A stretch of 64,000 bases of DNA from Clostridium putrefaciens. Lineage in GTDB: Bacteria > Bacillota > Clostridia > Clostridiales > Clostridiaceae. Location of the stretch: positions 1,116,001 through 1,180,000 of the forward strand of contig NZ_UFWZ01000001.1 in NCBI RefSeq assembly GCF_900461105.1. Direction: 5' to 3'. The translations under genes and the position numbers were made by a program. Positions 54,003 through 64,000 of the stretch are shown here, one piece after another (positions within the stretch are counted from its first letter, which is position 1; each line of letters begins with the position of its first letter). A model generated the notes under the pieces. That model was not told where the DNA came from. It ran no database searches and saw only the letters and a list, made by a program, of their open reading frames with translations.

Positions 54003-55802
54003 ATGAAATTTGTAAATTCATGGCCACTTATATTTTTGACTTTTATCCCTTTGCTTATATTTTTATATCTTTTGAAACAAAAGTCACAAGAACATATTAT
54101 ACCAAGTACGTTTTTATGGAAAGAAGTATATAAGAATGTTGAAGTATCTACTCCTTTTGAAAGATTAAGATATAATATAATGCTTTTACTACAACTTTTA
54201 ACTATACTCTTTTTGACTTTTGCATTAACAGACCCATTTTTATCTATGATGGGTAGGGAGTATAAAAGCATAATAATAGTAATGGATAGCACGGGTAGTA
54301 TGACTGCAACCTACGATGATGTTACAAGAATTGAAGAGGCGAAAAGGCGTGCTGAAGAGTATATAGATTCTATAAATACAGACGCAGAAGTTACAATAAT
54401 AAATGCATCAGAAAAGCCTTCTATAGAGCTTTCTAGTTCTAAAGATAAAAGTTTAGCAAAAGATAAGCTAAAATCTATAAAGATAAAGTCTGTAAGCGGT
54501 AATATAGAAGACAGCTTATCTATTATAAGAGCTCTAACCAAGGAAAACGAAAGCTATGAAGCTATATTTTTCACTGATAAAGCTTTGGACATAGAAGATA
54601 TAAATGGGAAAGTAATTGATTTAACACAAGCGTCAAGTAATGCATCATTAGATTTTCTTTCTTATAGTGAAAATAAAGAAGAACTTAAGGTATTAGTTAA
54701 AGTAACTAATAGAGGAAGTTATGAATACACTTCTGATGTAGATTTATATGGAGATGAGAAACTTTTAGATATAAAACCTATAACTTTAAATCCTAAAGAA
54801 AGTAAAAATGTTCTCTTTGATAAAATATCCTTTAAAGGAGATATACTTAAAGCAGAACTTACAGAAGAAGATAGCATAAAAGAAGATAATTTTATATTTG
54901 AAAAGGTATTGAATGAAGATAAGAAAAAGGTTCTTCTTGTTACAGAAAAAAATATATTTTTAGAAAAGGCCTTACAAACAATACCTAGCATAGATATTTA
55001 CAAGACAAATGAAGAAGAAAATATAAATAAAGAAGATAAATATGACCTTTATATATTTGACAATATAACACCTATAAACATTCCAAAGGACGGAAATATA
55101 CTCCTTATAAATCCTGAAAGTAATTCTATATTTAATGTTAAAGAAGAGCTTCAGGGAGGGGATGGGATGGTAACTAAAAGTAGCCTTAGTAAGTATACTG
55201 AAGGGTTAAAATTTGCTGTTAAAAGTTATAAGAAAATAGAAAAACCAAATTGGGCTGAAGAATTTTTGAGGGTAGAAGAAGACAGCCTAGGATTCATAGG
55301 CAATTATAATGGAAAGGTTGTAGGGGTTTTAGGATTTGACCTTCATAACTCAGATTTGACACTTAAAGCTGAATTCCCTATATTAATTCATAATGTAGTA
55401 GGAAGACTTTTAGATAATGGGATGTTAGATAAATATAGCTTTAAATCTGGAGAAGAGGTTCAGATAAATGCTAGAGTAGATGGTGAAGCAGTTAAGATCA
55501 CAAATCCTAAAGGTAAAGAGGAGATTATAGACTTAAGGTTTCCTTTAAAGCCATATAGAGGAACAGATATTATAGGAATTTATGAGGTAGCTCAAAAGAT
55601 AGATGAGGAAACTATAAAAACATCATTTACAGTAAACTTTCCAACAGATAGTGAGTCAAACATTGAACAAGAAAACAAATCAATAGATAATTTAAAAGAA
55701 AATAAATCTACAAAAGGTGGATTAAACCTTAGGATATATTTAATAATACTCGCTTTAATAATTATTTTCATTGAGTGGATTTTATATTTAAAGGGATATT
55801 AG
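54003..55802 (+). CDS. BatA-type VWA membrane protein
   Basis: 599 residues. The N-terminus is the aerotolerance BatA domain (NSWPLIFLTFIPLLIFLYLLKQK and PFERLRYNIMLLLQLLTILFLTFALTDPF, in parts) with two membrane segments. A VWA domain follows with metal site DSTGSM (about 97-102; a T replaces the middle S of DxSxS). A long central region of unknown fold ends in a C-terminal membrane segment (about 575-597). Partner of the MoxR/DUF58 pair. GGGGTGAGAGT precedes the ATG. Confidence 0.88.
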   Translation: MKFVNSWPLIFLTFIPLLIFLYLLKQKSQEHIIPSTFLWKEVYKNVEVSTPFERLRYNIMLLLQLLTILFLTFALTDPFLSMMGREYKSIIIVMDSTGSMTATYDDVTRIEEAKRRAEEYIDSINTDAEVTIINASEKPSIELSSSKDKSLAKDKLKSIKIKSVSGNIEDSLSIIRALTKENESYEAIFFTDKALDIEDINGKVIDLTQASSNASLDFLSYSENKEELKVLVKVTNRGSYEYTSDVDLYGDEKLLDIKPITLNPKESKNVLFDKISFKGDILKAELTEEDSIKEDNFIFEKVLNEDKKKVLLVTEKNIFLEKALQTIPSIDIYKTNEEENINKEDKYDLYIFDNITPINIPKDGNILLINPESNSIFNVKEELQGGDGMVTKSSLSKYTEGLKFAVKSYKKIEKPNWAEEFLRVEEDSLGFIGNYNGKVVGVLGFDLHNSDLTLKAEFPILIHNVVGRLLDNGMLDKYSFKSGEEVQINARVDGEAVKITNPKGKEEIIDLRFPLKPYRGTDIIGIYEVAQKIDEETIKTSFTVNFPTDSESNIEQENKSIDNLKENKSTKGGLNLRIYLIILALIIIFIEWILYLKGY

Positions 55803-55882
55803 GAAAAAGCAAAAATTAGATATAAAAAGATAGAAGGGAGAGTATGGTTAAGTTTTAATGCTTTCTTAGCCAATAGAAATTA

Positions 55883-58699
55883 GTGAACTTAGAGATAATA
55901 AGACCTATATTTTTACTCCTCATACCCGTTTTTATAGCAATTGTTATTTACACATTTAAAGATTTAAAAACATTTAGAAAAAAGAATACATTAACAGCCG
56001 TTTCTAGAATAATAATATTTACACTATTATGCTTAGCTCTTTCCGGAATAACCATTAAATTAAACATAAAAGATACCTCAACCTTGTTTTTATTTGACGT
56101 TTCAGAATCAAATAAAGAATTTCAAGAGGAAGGCGAAAAGTTTATAAAGGAATCTATTGAAGGTATGCCTAAAAAGAATAAGGCAGCAGTTATGGTTTTT
56201 GGAGATGGAACAATTTTAGAGAAGTTTTTTTCGAATGGAAATGCATTTAACGGTATTTCAGATGTGCCACTATCCACATCTACCTCTACAAATATAGAAG
56301 ATGCTATTACAAAAGCTTTATTAACTTTTCCAGAGGAAAGTGCTAAAAGGCTAGTAATTATAACAGATGGTGAAGAAAATAAAGGGAGTTTACTTAAAAC
56401 AGCTGCATCACTAGAGACCCAAGATGTAGAGGTTAAGGTTTATAAAGTAAATAAAAGTGAAAAGTCTGAAGTATATGTAGATAAGGTAAGCATACCAGAA
56501 CGTATAAATATAGGTGATGAATTTTCAGTAGTCATAGCTATAGAAAGTAATGTAAAGACTTCAGCTAAGGTTTCTCTATATTCAGATAGAACTAAAAAGG
56601 CAGAGCAAAGTGTAGATGTTGAAAAAGGGAAAAACAACTTCATTTTTAAAGATATCCAAGACTCGGGGGGGTTTAAAAGTTATAAAGTAGTAATTGAGCC
56701 CACTCTTGACAGTGAAGTAAAGAATAATGAATATATTACATTTACTAACGCAAAAGAAAAGCCAAAAATTTTATTAATTGAAAGTAAGGATGGAGAGGGA
56801 AGGGAATTAGAAAATATATTTTCTACGCTTTCTATGAATTACAAGAAGATAAATTCAAAAGAAGCCCCAAGAAGTCTTAAGGAAATGCTAGAGTTTAAAT
56901 CTATAATTACTGCTAATGCACATATAGATGATATTAATAAGGGATTTGTAGATAATTTAGAGGATTATGTTAAGGAGTATGCAGGATCCTTTATAGCTAC
57001 AGGGGGAGAAGATTCTTTTGCTTTAGGAGGCTATTTAAATACATCTTTTGAAAAGGTGCTTCCGGTTTACATGGATATGCGGGGTAAAAAGGAAATACCT
57101 AAAATGGCATTAGCTCTTGTAATAGATCATTCTGGAAGTATGGGGGGCGGAGAAAACATAACAAAACTTGCATTAGCTAAAGAGGCAGCAGAAAAAGCTG
57201 TAGAAACATTAAGACCTATAGATGATATAGGAGTTTTAGCCTTTGATGATTCATTTAACTGGATAGTTCCTATTAAAAGCAGTAAGGATAAAGAGGATAT
57301 AAAAAGTAAAATAAGAGCTATAGACGTTAATGGTGGAACAAGTATTTATCCAGCACTAAAGGAGGCTTATGATGGATTAAAAAATAACGATGCGAAGATA
57401 AAACATATTATACTTCTTACGGATGGACAGGATGGGTTTAAACAATACGATGATGTACTTAGTACTGGTACTGATGAAAAGATAACATTATCTACAGTTT
57501 CAGTTGGGTCGGATGCAGATAAAGCTTTACTACAGAGCCTAGCAAGCCTTGGTGGAGGAAGAAGCTATCATACAGACATATATACAGATATTCCACGTAT
57601 ATTTGCAAAAGAGATATTTTTATCATCCAAATCATACTTAAACAATAGGGAGTTTACACCAAAATTAACTAGCCCTCATAATATATTAAACGGAGTTGCA
57701 AAGGAGGGGTTTCCAACACTACTTGGATATGTAGGATCCTCCGCAAAAGAAACTTCTAGTATAATACTATCTTCAGATGAAGATGATCCTATACTTACAG
57801 CATGGCAGTATGGACTTGGAAGATCTGTTGCGTGGAATTCTGACATGGCTGGAAGATGGGGTAAAAACTTATCTAGTTGGAATAAGACCACTAAGTTATG
57901 GGAAAATATACTTAATTGGTCTATTGAAAACTATGCTGATGGAGAAGGAATTATAAGTGTTAATATTACTGGAAAGCAGGCATTTATAGAATATGAAACA
58001 AAAAATAAAGGCGAAAGTCAAAAAGTTAATGCTTTAGTAACTAGTGAAAAAGGCGAAAAGGTTGATTTGGATCTAGAAGCTACAAAGCCTGGGAAGTATT
58101 CTGGGGTCTTAGAACTTAAAGAAACAGGCTTTTATAGTTTAAATATAAGAGAAGTAGAAGAGGAAAAGGTAATTAATAGTCAAAACACCACTATTGCCAT
58201 GCAATATTCACCTGAATATAAGTTTTTTAAAGACGAAGGAGCATTAGATAAGTTAGTAGAGGAGACTAAAGGTACTTTTGTAAAGTCTTCTGATGAAATA
58301 TTTAATTCTAGCTTAGAATCTATATGGAGTAGAATAGATTTAACTAATATACTTTTATCTATGTCACTTGTTTTATTTATCATAGATATAGCCTATAGAA
58401 GATTAAATTTAAATACCAAGTTATTGAAAGTAAAAGAAAAGACAGATAAACAATACAAAAAGACAAAAAACAGTTTTAAGAATAAACACAAAGACAATAT
58501 TAAGGTTAAGTTAGAAAAGGTACCTAATAAAGATTTTGTTAAATCAAATTTGAATACATTAGATAAAACTAAAAATCAAAACAGTAAAAAAGATGTTGAT
58601 ACTAGTAAAGATAATAAAAAACAGAACTTAAGTGAAAAATCTAAAACCTTAGATACTTCTTCTTTACTAAGAAAAAAAGAGGAAAGAAATAAATATTAA
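55883..58699 (+). CDS. Double-VWA, GATase-like membrane protein
   Basis: 938 residues from GTG. Two N-terminal membrane segments (about 7-24 and 38-58) are followed by a first VWA domain with DVSES (about 75-79), a Fn3-like stretch, a class I amidotransferase-like fold (KPKILLIESKDGEGRELENI, SFIATGGEDSFALGGY) and a second VWA domain with a perfect metal site DHSGSMGG (about 413). A membrane segment near 820-835 leads to a very Lys-rich cytoplasmic tail. The GATase-like catalytic Cys is not evident. No good ribosome binding site is next to the GTG; a strong one 40 bases upstream serves two tiny frames (MVKF, MLS), so start choice and coupling are uncertain. Confidence 0.85.
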   Translation: MNLEIIRPIFLLLIPVFIAIVIYTFKDLKTFRKKNTLTAVSRIIIFTLLCLALSGITIKLNIKDTSTLFLFDVSESNKEFQEEGEKFIKESIEGMPKKNKAAVMVFGDGTILEKFFSNGNAFNGISDVPLSTSTSTNIEDAITKALLTFPEESAKRLVIITDGEENKGSLLKTAASLETQDVEVKVYKVNKSEKSEVYVDKVSIPERINIGDEFSVVIAIESNVKTSAKVSLYSDRTKKAEQSVDVEKGKNNFIFKDIQDSGGFKSYKVVIEPTLDSEVKNNEYITFTNAKEKPKILLIESKDGEGRELENIFSTLSMNYKKINSKEAPRSLKEMLEFKSIITANAHIDDINKGFVDNLEDYVKEYAGSFIATGGEDSFALGGYLNTSFEKVLPVYMDMRGKKEIPKMALALVIDHSGSMGGGENITKLALAKEAAEKAVETLRPIDDIGVLAFDDSFNWIVPIKSSKDKEDIKSKIRAIDVNGGTSIYPALKEAYDGLKNNDAKIKHIILLTDGQDGFKQYDDVLSTGTDEKITLSTVSVGSDADKALLQSLASLGGGRSYHTDIYTDIPRIFAKEIFLSSKSYLNNREFTPKLTSPHNILNGVAKEGFPTLLGYVGSSAKETSSIILSSDEDDPILTAWQYGLGRSVAWNSDMAGRWGKNLSSWNKTTKLWENILNWSIENYADGEGIISVNITGKQAFIEYETKNKGESQKVNALVTSEKGEKVDLDLEATKPGKYSGVLELKETGFYSLNIREVEEEKVINSQNTTIAMQYSPEYKFFKDEGALDKLVEETKGTFVKSSDEIFNSSLESIWSRIDLTNILLSMSLVLFIIDIAYRRLNLNTKLLKVKEKTDKQYKKTKNSFKNKHKDNIKVKLEKVPNKDFVKSNLNTLDKTKNQNSKKDVDTSKDNKKQNLSEKSKTLDTSSLLRKKEERNKY
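56665..56671 (+). repeat. Seven-G tract inside the VWA gene
   Basis: CTCGGGGGGGTTT encodes DSGGF. A gain or loss of one G would truncate the protein, so it is a possible slippage site. Confidence 0.85.
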
Positions 58700-59025
58700 A
58701 AATAAAAGACTAGGCAATTATATATTAATTACCTAGTCTTTTATGAAATATAGTGATTTACAGATAATAATATTATATACTTTATGTAATCACATTTTAA
58801 TATAGACTAGATTTTTATTCATAATAACTATATAATAGTTATAGTTAAATTGTTTTAGATAAGGATTAAACTGATATTATATAAGATTTCTATAAGGGAT
58901 TTAAAATTAAAGTGTAATATGAGATGAGTTTAATTTTTATGATATAGTTATATGTACATAATTTTATTTTATTACTTTATTAGAACTAAAAAGGTAATAA
59001 GATACTAAGAAAGGAATGGTCGTAA
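58700..59025 (+). other. 326-base intergenic region before glnS
   Basis: The terminator of the MoxR cluster at 58703-58743 is followed by about 280 A/T-rich bases with a palindromic AACTATATAATAGTT near 58826. No convincing T-box motif or reading frame. A TTGTTT...TATTAT pair (about 58851-58881) has a 19-base spacer and is weak. Confidence 0.5.
58703..58743 (+). terminator. Terminator of the MoxR/VWA cluster
   Basis: AAAAGACTAGG-C-AATT pairs with AATT-A-CCTAGTCTTTT, followed by T/A-rich sequence. Confidence 0.9.
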
Positions 59026-60678
59026 GTGGAAATTAACAACAGCACTTCAAATTTTATAAAAAATATAGTAAAAGAAGATATAGATTCAGGAAAACATAAA
59101 GAAATAATAACTCGTTTTCCACCAGAACCTAACGGATACTTACATATAGGTCATGCAAAGTCAATAGTTTTAAATTTTGAACTTGCAGATGAATTTAAAG
59201 GAAAAACGAATTTGAGGTTCGACGATACAAATCCTATTAAAGAGGATACAGAATATGTAGAATCAATAAAAGATGACGTGAAATGGCTTGGATTTAAATG
59301 GGATGAACTGTATTTTGCATCTGATTATTTTGAAGATATGTATGATAAAGCTAAGTTGCTTATTAAAAAAGGTAAGGCTTATGTTTGTGACTTAACAGCA
59401 GATGATATGAAAGAATACAGGGGAACATTAACTGAACCTGGAAAAGAAAGTCCTTATAGAAATAGATCAGTAGAAGAAAATTTAAATCTTTTTGAGAAGA
59501 TGAAAGATGGAAATTTCAAGGATGGAGAAAAGGTATTAAGGGCCAAAATAGATATGGACTCTCCAAATATGAATATGAGAGATCCTATAATATATAGAAT
59601 ATCTCATACTAGTCATCACAACACTTTAAATAAATGGTGTATATACCCTATGTATGATTTTGCTCATCCCCTAGAAGATGCTATAGAGGGAATAACTCAT
59701 TCAATTTGCACCCTAGAATTTGAGGATCATAGACCTCTTTATGACTGGGTAGTAAAAGAATGTGAAATGAAAAGTGTGCCAAGACAAATAGAATTTGCAA
59801 GGCTTAACATTACAAACACTGTAATGAGTAAAAGGAAATTGAAATTATTAGTTGATGAAAAAGTTGTAGATGGATGGGATGACCCAAGAATGCCTACAAT
59901 AGCAGGGCTTAGAAGAAGAGGATATACCTCTCAGGCTATTAGAAACTTTTGTAGAGCAATTGGAGTTGCTAAGGCTAATAGTCTTGTAGACTCTCAAATG
60001 TTAGACCATTTCATAAGAGAAGATTTAATGCCAAAGGTCTCAAGAACTATGGCAGTATTAAGACCTTTAAAGCTTGTAATAACAAATTATCCTAAAGATC
60101 AAGTAGAAATGCTAGACATAGAAAATAATGGAGATGACCCTAAAGCAGGAATAAGGAAGGTGCCTTTTTCAAGAGAAATCTATATAGAACAAGATGATTT
60201 CATGGAAAACCCTCCTAAAAAATATCATAGATTATACTTAGGTAATGAAGTAAGACTTAAGGGTGCTTATTTTGTTAAATGTAATGATGTTATAAAAGAT
60301 GAAGCGGGAAATGTAACAGAGATACATTGTACCTATGATCTAGACACCAAAAGTGGCAGTGGATTCACAGGTAGAAAGGTAAAAGGAACTATACATTGGG
60401 TAGATGCTAACATGGCTAAGAAGGCAGAATTTAGACTATATGAACCTTTGATATTAGACCATGAAGATGGAGATGAAGGAAAGCATTTCTTAGAACAAAT
60501 AAATCCAAATTCTATGGAGATAGTAGAGGGGTTTGTTGAACCATTTATGAAGTGTGCAAAAACTCAAGATAAATTTCAATTAGTTAGACATGGATACTTT
60601 AATGTAGATGAAAGAAGTACTGAAGATAAATTAGTTTTAAATAGAATAGTTTCTTTAAAAAGCTCATTTAAGTTATAG
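59026..60678 (+). CDS. glnS: Glutaminyl-tRNA synthetase
   Basis: 550 residues, class I synthetase. The HIGH motif is in [13 protein letters not shown] (about 36-48), the KMSKS-type loop is VMSKRKL (about 267), and the GlnRS-type middle ([39 protein letters not shown], in parts) and the C-terminal beta-barrel anticodon domain are complete. It charges tRNA-Gln directly. Most Firmicutes rely on the GatCAB route, but clostridia often carry glnS as well. Starts at GTG after AAGGAATGG. Appears monocistronic. Confidence 0.96.
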   Translation: MEINNSTSNFIKNIVKEDIDSGKHKEIITRFPPEPNGYLHIGHAKSIVLNFELADEFKGKTNLRFDDTNPIKEDTEYVESIKDDVKWLGFKWDELYFASDYFEDMYDKAKLLIKKGKAYVCDLTADDMKEYRGTLTEPGKESPYRNRSVEENLNLFEKMKDGNFKDGEKVLRAKIDMDSPNMNMRDPIIYRISHTSHHNTLNKWCIYPMYDFAHPLEDAIEGITHSICTLEFEDHRPLYDWVVKECEMKSVPRQIEFARLNITNTVMSKRKLKLLVDEKVVDGWDDPRMPTIAGLRRRGYTSQAIRNFCRAIGVAKANSLVDSQMLDHFIREDLMPKVSRTMAVLRPLKLVITNYPKDQVEMLDIENNGDDPKAGIRKVPFSREIYIEQDDFMENPPKKYHRLYLGNEVRLKGAYFVKCNDVIKDEAGNVTEIHCTYDLDTKSGSGFTGRKVKGTIHWVDANMAKKAEFRLYEPLILDHEDGDEGKHFLEQINPNSMEIVEGFVEPFMKCAKTQDKFQLVRHGYFNVDERSTEDKLVLNRIVSLKSSFKL

Positions 60679-60706
60679 TTTAAAAGTTAATATATGTTTA
60701 AAATGC

Positions 60707-60752
60707 ATTCTATAGAGTATAGATTTTAAGAGAATCTACTCTATAGGGTGTA
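60707..60752 (+). terminator. Hairpin after glnS
   Basis: CTATAGAGTATAGATT pairs, with small bulges, with AATCTACTCTATAG; the T tail is short. Confidence 0.6.
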
Positions 60753-60896
60753 TTTATTTAGGCTTAATGAATATTTAAAGGATTCAAAAATGTAAAAATA
60801 ATCTGTACTTATATAAAATAAAAGTATTGAAAAGGATATCCAAAATTGTTAACATAGTGTTAAAAGTAAAATATGACAGAAGGAGATTAATATATT

Positions 60897-62621
60897 ATGA
60901 TGAAAAATATTAAAATCAAGAGCAAAATTACAATAGGACTTATAACTGTTATGCTAATTATGTCATTTGTTATTATTATATCCTATGATTGCAACATTAA
61001 AACTAACAAGCAAATAAATGAGAATATATATACATATGAAATTATAAGGGAAGCGGATTTGCTTAATACAAGTATTGTAGACATGGAGACGGGTATTAGA
61101 GGATACGGTATAACTGGAGATAAAGAATACCTAGAGCCTTTTAACAATGGTAAATTAGAATCAAGGGCACATTTGAATAAGTTAATTGAATTAACTAAAG
61201 GAGATGAACAACAACAAACAAGACTTGCAAACCTCAACAGCTCTATAAATAACTGGATTGCAAGAGAAGGTGAATCCTTAATAGGAATAAGAAGTAAGGT
61301 TAATTCAAATGAGCTTACCCTAGATAGAGTTGCATACTTTATGAGTACAAAACAAGGCAAAAAAAATATGGCTGATATAAGGAACATTTCAAAGGAATTT
61401 GTGCAAGTAGAAAAAGATAAACTGGATATTAAAATAAATGATATGCATGATTGGCAAGTAAGTGCTAAAACTATAATGATTTTAGGCACACTTATATCAC
61501 TTTTAATAGGATTTATTGCCATATACATAGTGGTTAGATCTGTAACAAAACCTATTAATCTCCTTCAAAAAGAACTAGATGCACTAGCTAGTAGTGGTGG
61601 AGATCTTACTAAGACAATAGATATAACCTCAAAAGATGAAATAGGTGGACTTGCATCTAGTTTAAATAGATTCATTCAAGAAATTAGAGGTATAATCTTA
61701 CAAGTTAATGAAAATGGATTAGGTATGAAAAATAATGTGCAAGATATAACAAAATCGATGATGTCACTAAATAATGAGATATTAGATGTGAGTGCTAGTA
61801 CTGAGGAGTTATCATCTAGCATGGAAGAAACAGCTGCAGCAACAGAAGAAATGAATTCATCCGCAGATGAAATAGCTAAGATAATAGAGGCGTCATCTAA
61901 AAAGACTGAAATAGGAGTTAAACAATCAGCGGAAATAAGAGAAAGAGCAGAAAATATAAGGAATCATGCAGAAATTTCATCTAAGCAATCTTACGAAATA
62001 TATGAAAAAAGTAAAGAAACATTGGAAAATGCTATGGAAAAATCTAAGGTTGTAGAACAAATAAATATTTTTTCGGAAACTATATTAGAAATATCATCAA
62101 AAACTAATCTTTTAGCTTTAAATGCAGCTATAGAAGCGGCTAGAGCTGGGGAAGCTGGGAGAGGATTTTCAGTTGTTGCTGAAGAAATTAGGAATCTTGC
62201 AGAGCAATCAAACGAAACAGTATCAAAGATTAAAGCTGTTACTTTTGAGGTTATAGATGGTGTAAAAGAACTTACAAGGTCCTCTTCTGATATATTAGAA
62301 TTTATAAATAATAAGGTTATAAAAGATTATGAGAATTTAGTAAGTATTGGACAAGGATATAGTAAAGATGCAGATTACGTATCTACTACAATGCAAGATT
62401 TTAATTCTATGCTAAAATTAATTGAGGAATCCCAAAATAGTCTCTTAAAAGTTATCGAGGATATAACGAGTACATCCTATGAAGGAGCTAAAAATACATC
62501 TAGTATATCAGAGAAAGCCTTAATGGTGAGGGGGAATTCTGAGTCAATAGTTGAAAGTGCAACAGGTGTTAGGAATAGCTCAGACAAACTTTTAGAAACG
62601 GTTTCAAAGTTTAAAGTTTAA
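60897..62621 (+). CDS. Methyl-accepting chemotaxis protein with CHASE3 sensor
   Basis: 574 residues: membrane segment about 11-30, CHASE3-type extracellular helical domain about 40-195 ([25 protein letters not shown] in parts), second membrane segment about 194-214, HAMP about 215-270, then the signalling bundle with the hairpin tip [28 protein letters not shown] (in parts). CHASE3 domains sense unknown extracellular signals. No CheB/CheR-binding pentapeptide is seen at the C-terminus. AAGGAGATT precedes the two adjacent ATGs (60897, 60900). Monocistronic. Confidence 0.92.
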   Translation: MMKNIKIKSKITIGLITVMLIMSFVIIISYDCNIKTNKQINENIYTYEIIREADLLNTSIVDMETGIRGYGITGDKEYLEPFNNGKLESRAHLNKLIELTKGDEQQQTRLANLNSSINNWIAREGESLIGIRSKVNSNELTLDRVAYFMSTKQGKKNMADIRNISKEFVQVEKDKLDIKINDMHDWQVSAKTIMILGTLISLLIGFIAIYIVVRSVTKPINLLQKELDALASSGGDLTKTIDITSKDEIGGLASSLNRFIQEIRGIILQVNENGLGMKNNVQDITKSMMSLNNEILDVSASTEELSSSMEETAAATEEMNSSADEIAKIIEASSKKTEIGVKQSAEIRERAENIRNHAEISSKQSYEIYEKSKETLENAMEKSKVVEQINIFSETILEISSKTNLLALNAAIEAARAGEAGRGFSVVAEEIRNLAEQSNETVSKIKAVTFEVIDGVKELTRSSSDILEFINNKVIKDYENLVSIGQGYSKDADYVSTTMQDFNSMLKLIEESQNSLLKVIEDITSTSYEGAKNTSSISEKALMVRGNSESIVESATGVRNSSDKLLETVSKFKV

Positions 62622-62656
62622 CAAAACGGGTGTAAAAGGTTTTACACAGTAATAAA

Positions 62657-62694
62657 TAAAAAACTATCTGTAATTTTTACAGATAGTTTTTTAT
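62657..62694. terminator. Bidirectional terminator, chemoreceptor / pssA
   Basis: AAAAAACTATCTGTAA and its complement around TTT, with T tails in both directions between convergent genes. Confidence 0.92.
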
Positions 62695-62729
62695 TTATCT
62701 ATATTATTTTGATCAATATAGATAAGTAA

Positions 62730-63248
62730 TTATCTTTTTTGGAACCTTATATTACTCACCATAAGGTAAGATAAGATTGCTGCTAATATTACAATTATAG
62801 AAGGATTCATAAATCTAGCTTTTGTAACGAGTACAAATAAAGCAATTAATATACCAGCAAAGGTTATTGGTATGCCTTTAAATACGCCATCAAAATCTGA
62901 GATGTTATATCTTGCAAGTCTATAAGCACCAGCTATAGGAAAGGCTAATAATACCATATATCCTAGAAATCCTATTGATTTAAAACTATATAAATTAAAT
63001 ATTAAAAGTGCAGGTGCTACACCAAAGGATATTAAATCACTAAGAGAATCAAGCTCTTTTCCTATTTCACTAGATACATTTAATGCTCTTGCCACAATAC
63101 CGTCATATCTATCAGCTAAGCCCGCCAATATTATGAATAAGCTTGCTAAAATATAATTTCCATCTAAGGTCATAAGCAAAGACATAACTCCACATCCTAA
63201 ATTGCTTAATGTAAGAACATTAGGTATAGCGTTTTTAATTTTATACAT
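62730..63248 (-). CDS. pssA: CDP-diacylglycerol-serine O-phosphatidyltransferase
   Basis: A 172-residue integral membrane protein with about five hydrophobic segments. It carries the full CDP-alcohol phosphotransferase motif ADRYDGIVARALNVSSEIGKELDSLSD (in parts; residues about 44-70), with all catalytic Asp residues at the expected spacing. The protein opens IPNVLTLSNLGCGVMSLL, the usual PssA start. It makes phosphatidylserine, the precursor of phosphatidylethanolamine. psd is not adjacent. AAAGGGG stands before the ATG on the minus strand. Confidence 0.93.
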   Translation of the reverse strand: MYKIKNAIPNVLTLSNLGCGVMSLLMTLDGNYILASLFIILAGLADRYDGIVARALNVSSEIGKELDSLSDLISFGVAPALLIFNLYSFKSIGFLGYMVLLAFPIAGAYRLARYNISDFDGVFKGIPITFAGILIALFVLVTKARFMNPSIIVILAAILSYLMVSNIRFQKR

Positions 63249-63542
63249 ATTATCTAAACCCCTTTCATTAATAAATATCCATAATCTAACAACGTGGAAT
63301 ATATATAGTTTATATTGTTAAATTATAAACTTATAATTGATTAAGTAATTATATATAATTAACCAGTATAAATTTTAAGAATGATACTAATATATATTAT
63401 ATCATCAATAAGTATAAATAACATTACTTCAATCTTAAAAGAACCTTAAACTATAAAGGGTAAAATTACTTTCAAACGATAGCATTTCATTTTTAATACA
63501 AGATATGATAATATAAAAATAAAAACATAAAAGGTGATATGT

Positions 63543-64000
63543 ATGATTAATTATTTAAATATGACACCCTATGAATTAGGGGAGAGCGCAAATATAGAAA
63601 GTATAGTGCATATTATAGAATACATAAAAGATGGAAGTGTTAATGAAAAAAGGCTAGCAGCCTCTGCCATTAGGAAGCTTTCCATTTATTATAAAGATGA
63701 GTGCAATAAAGCTATAGAATATCTTATAAGGAATTTAGATACTACAGCACCTCAGCTTAGACAATACTCCCTAAAAGCGTTGAAAGAATTAGATTTAACT
63801 GAGGAACATTTATTAATTTTAAAAAAATATATAAAGAGAGAAAATAAAGAGTATAATTCTATTATATATAATGAAATTTTCATTAAGTATCATCATACTA
63901 AAAATGAAATTATAAAAGAGAATGCTATAAAAGAAGAAATTCGCGCTAATAAATCACCTAACTTATCTAAGTTTCCTAATTTATCTAACTTGTCTATAAT
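63543..64000 (+). CDS. HEAT-repeat-like protein (partial, C-terminus off window)
   Basis: A frame opening at ATG 63543 behind AAAGGTGAT and still open at base 64000 (152 codons). The visible part is alpha-helical with HEAT-like repeats (RLAASAIRKLSIYYKDECNKAIEYL, QLRQYSLKALKELDL, each in parts), then a charged region and a Ser/Asn/Leu-rich linker. I recall similar N-termini on clostridial UvrD-type helicases, but nothing in these residues proves it, so the function is left open. Confidence 0.7.
   Translation, partial: MINYLNMTPYELGESANIESIVHIIEYIKDGSVNEKRLAASAIRKLSIYYKDECNKAIEYLIRNLDTTAPQLRQYSLKALKELDLTEEHLLILKKYIKRENKEYNSIIYNEIFIKYHHTKNEIIKENAIKEEIRANKSPNLSKFPNLSNLSI

Noticed and set aside
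58744-59025. T-box leader for glnS
   Set aside because: I looked for the conserved T-box sequence (TGGNACC type) and a following terminator and found neither.
60983-61528. 181-residue - strand frame
   Set aside because: Antisense to the sensor domain of the CHASE3 chemoreceptor; no promoter or ribosome binding site, and the composition is that of a shadow frame.
1-64000. CRISPR array, prophage or known defence island
   Set aside because: No regularly spaced repeats of 25-40 bases, no phage structural genes, and no recognisable restriction or toxin-antitoxin genes were seen. The only mobile element is the ISLre2 copy.

Overview
The window is low-GC Firmicutes DNA, most likely from a cluster I Clostridium. 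Supporting signs are the strong A/T codon bias, GGAGG-type ribosome binding sites, many TTG and GTG starts, U-tailed hairpin terminators, an ISLre2 element, a raiA-motif RNA next to a long-form HPF gene, and tsaE-tsaB-rimI and secA-prfB gene orders. I could not assign a species. Most genes are on the + strand; the exceptions are nagA (cut by the left edge), tsaE-tsaB-rimI, tRNA-Trp and pssA.

Region 1-14.9 kb is housekeeping: nagA (partial), recD2, a degenerate comFA-like gene overlapping comFC, a structured non-coding RNA with its own promoter embedded in the end of comFC, hpf, secA, prfB with the programmed +1 frameshift, tex, an FMN riboswitch controlling ribU, and the converging rimI/tsaB/tsaE operon (t6A tRNA modification and S18 acetylation).

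Region 15-25 kb is mixed: a ZnuA-fold protein that has lost its metal ligands, a CBS-ACT protein, a small Cys-rich tail-anchored protein, tRNA-Trp, a Y-family polymerase, a membrane-anchored polysaccharide deacetylase, and a 1689-residue surface subtilase.

Region 25.5-46.2 kb carries transport and sensing: a complete oppDFBCA-type peptide importer, a YhaO/YhaN-like (SbcDC-type) nuclease pair whose ATPase has a membrane hairpin where the coiled-coil apex should be, an intact ISLre2 element with 9-bp target duplications, a PII-like/CPA2 antiporter pair, a dCache chemoreceptor, and a UgpB-type ABC importer followed by a TudS-related putative desulfidase.

Region 46.2-58.7 kb is one long co-oriented cluster of eight genes: membrane protein, ABC ATPase, ABC-2 permease, coiled-coil membrane protein, MoxR ATPase, DUF58, and two VWA proteins. 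It looks like an envelope-associated chaperone/transport machine of unknown substrate.

Region 58.7-64 kb holds glnS, a CHASE3-type chemoreceptor, pssA on the minus strand, and the start of a HEAT-repeat-like gene cut by the right edge.

The best candidates for something under-described are the zinc-hook-less membrane SbcC-like protein, the PII-like/antiporter pair, the ligand-less ZnuA and Walker-less ComFA proteins, the SD-hairpin-start arrangement at tsaE, and the raiA RNA/promoter overlap. All calls are from reading the sequence; no searches were run.
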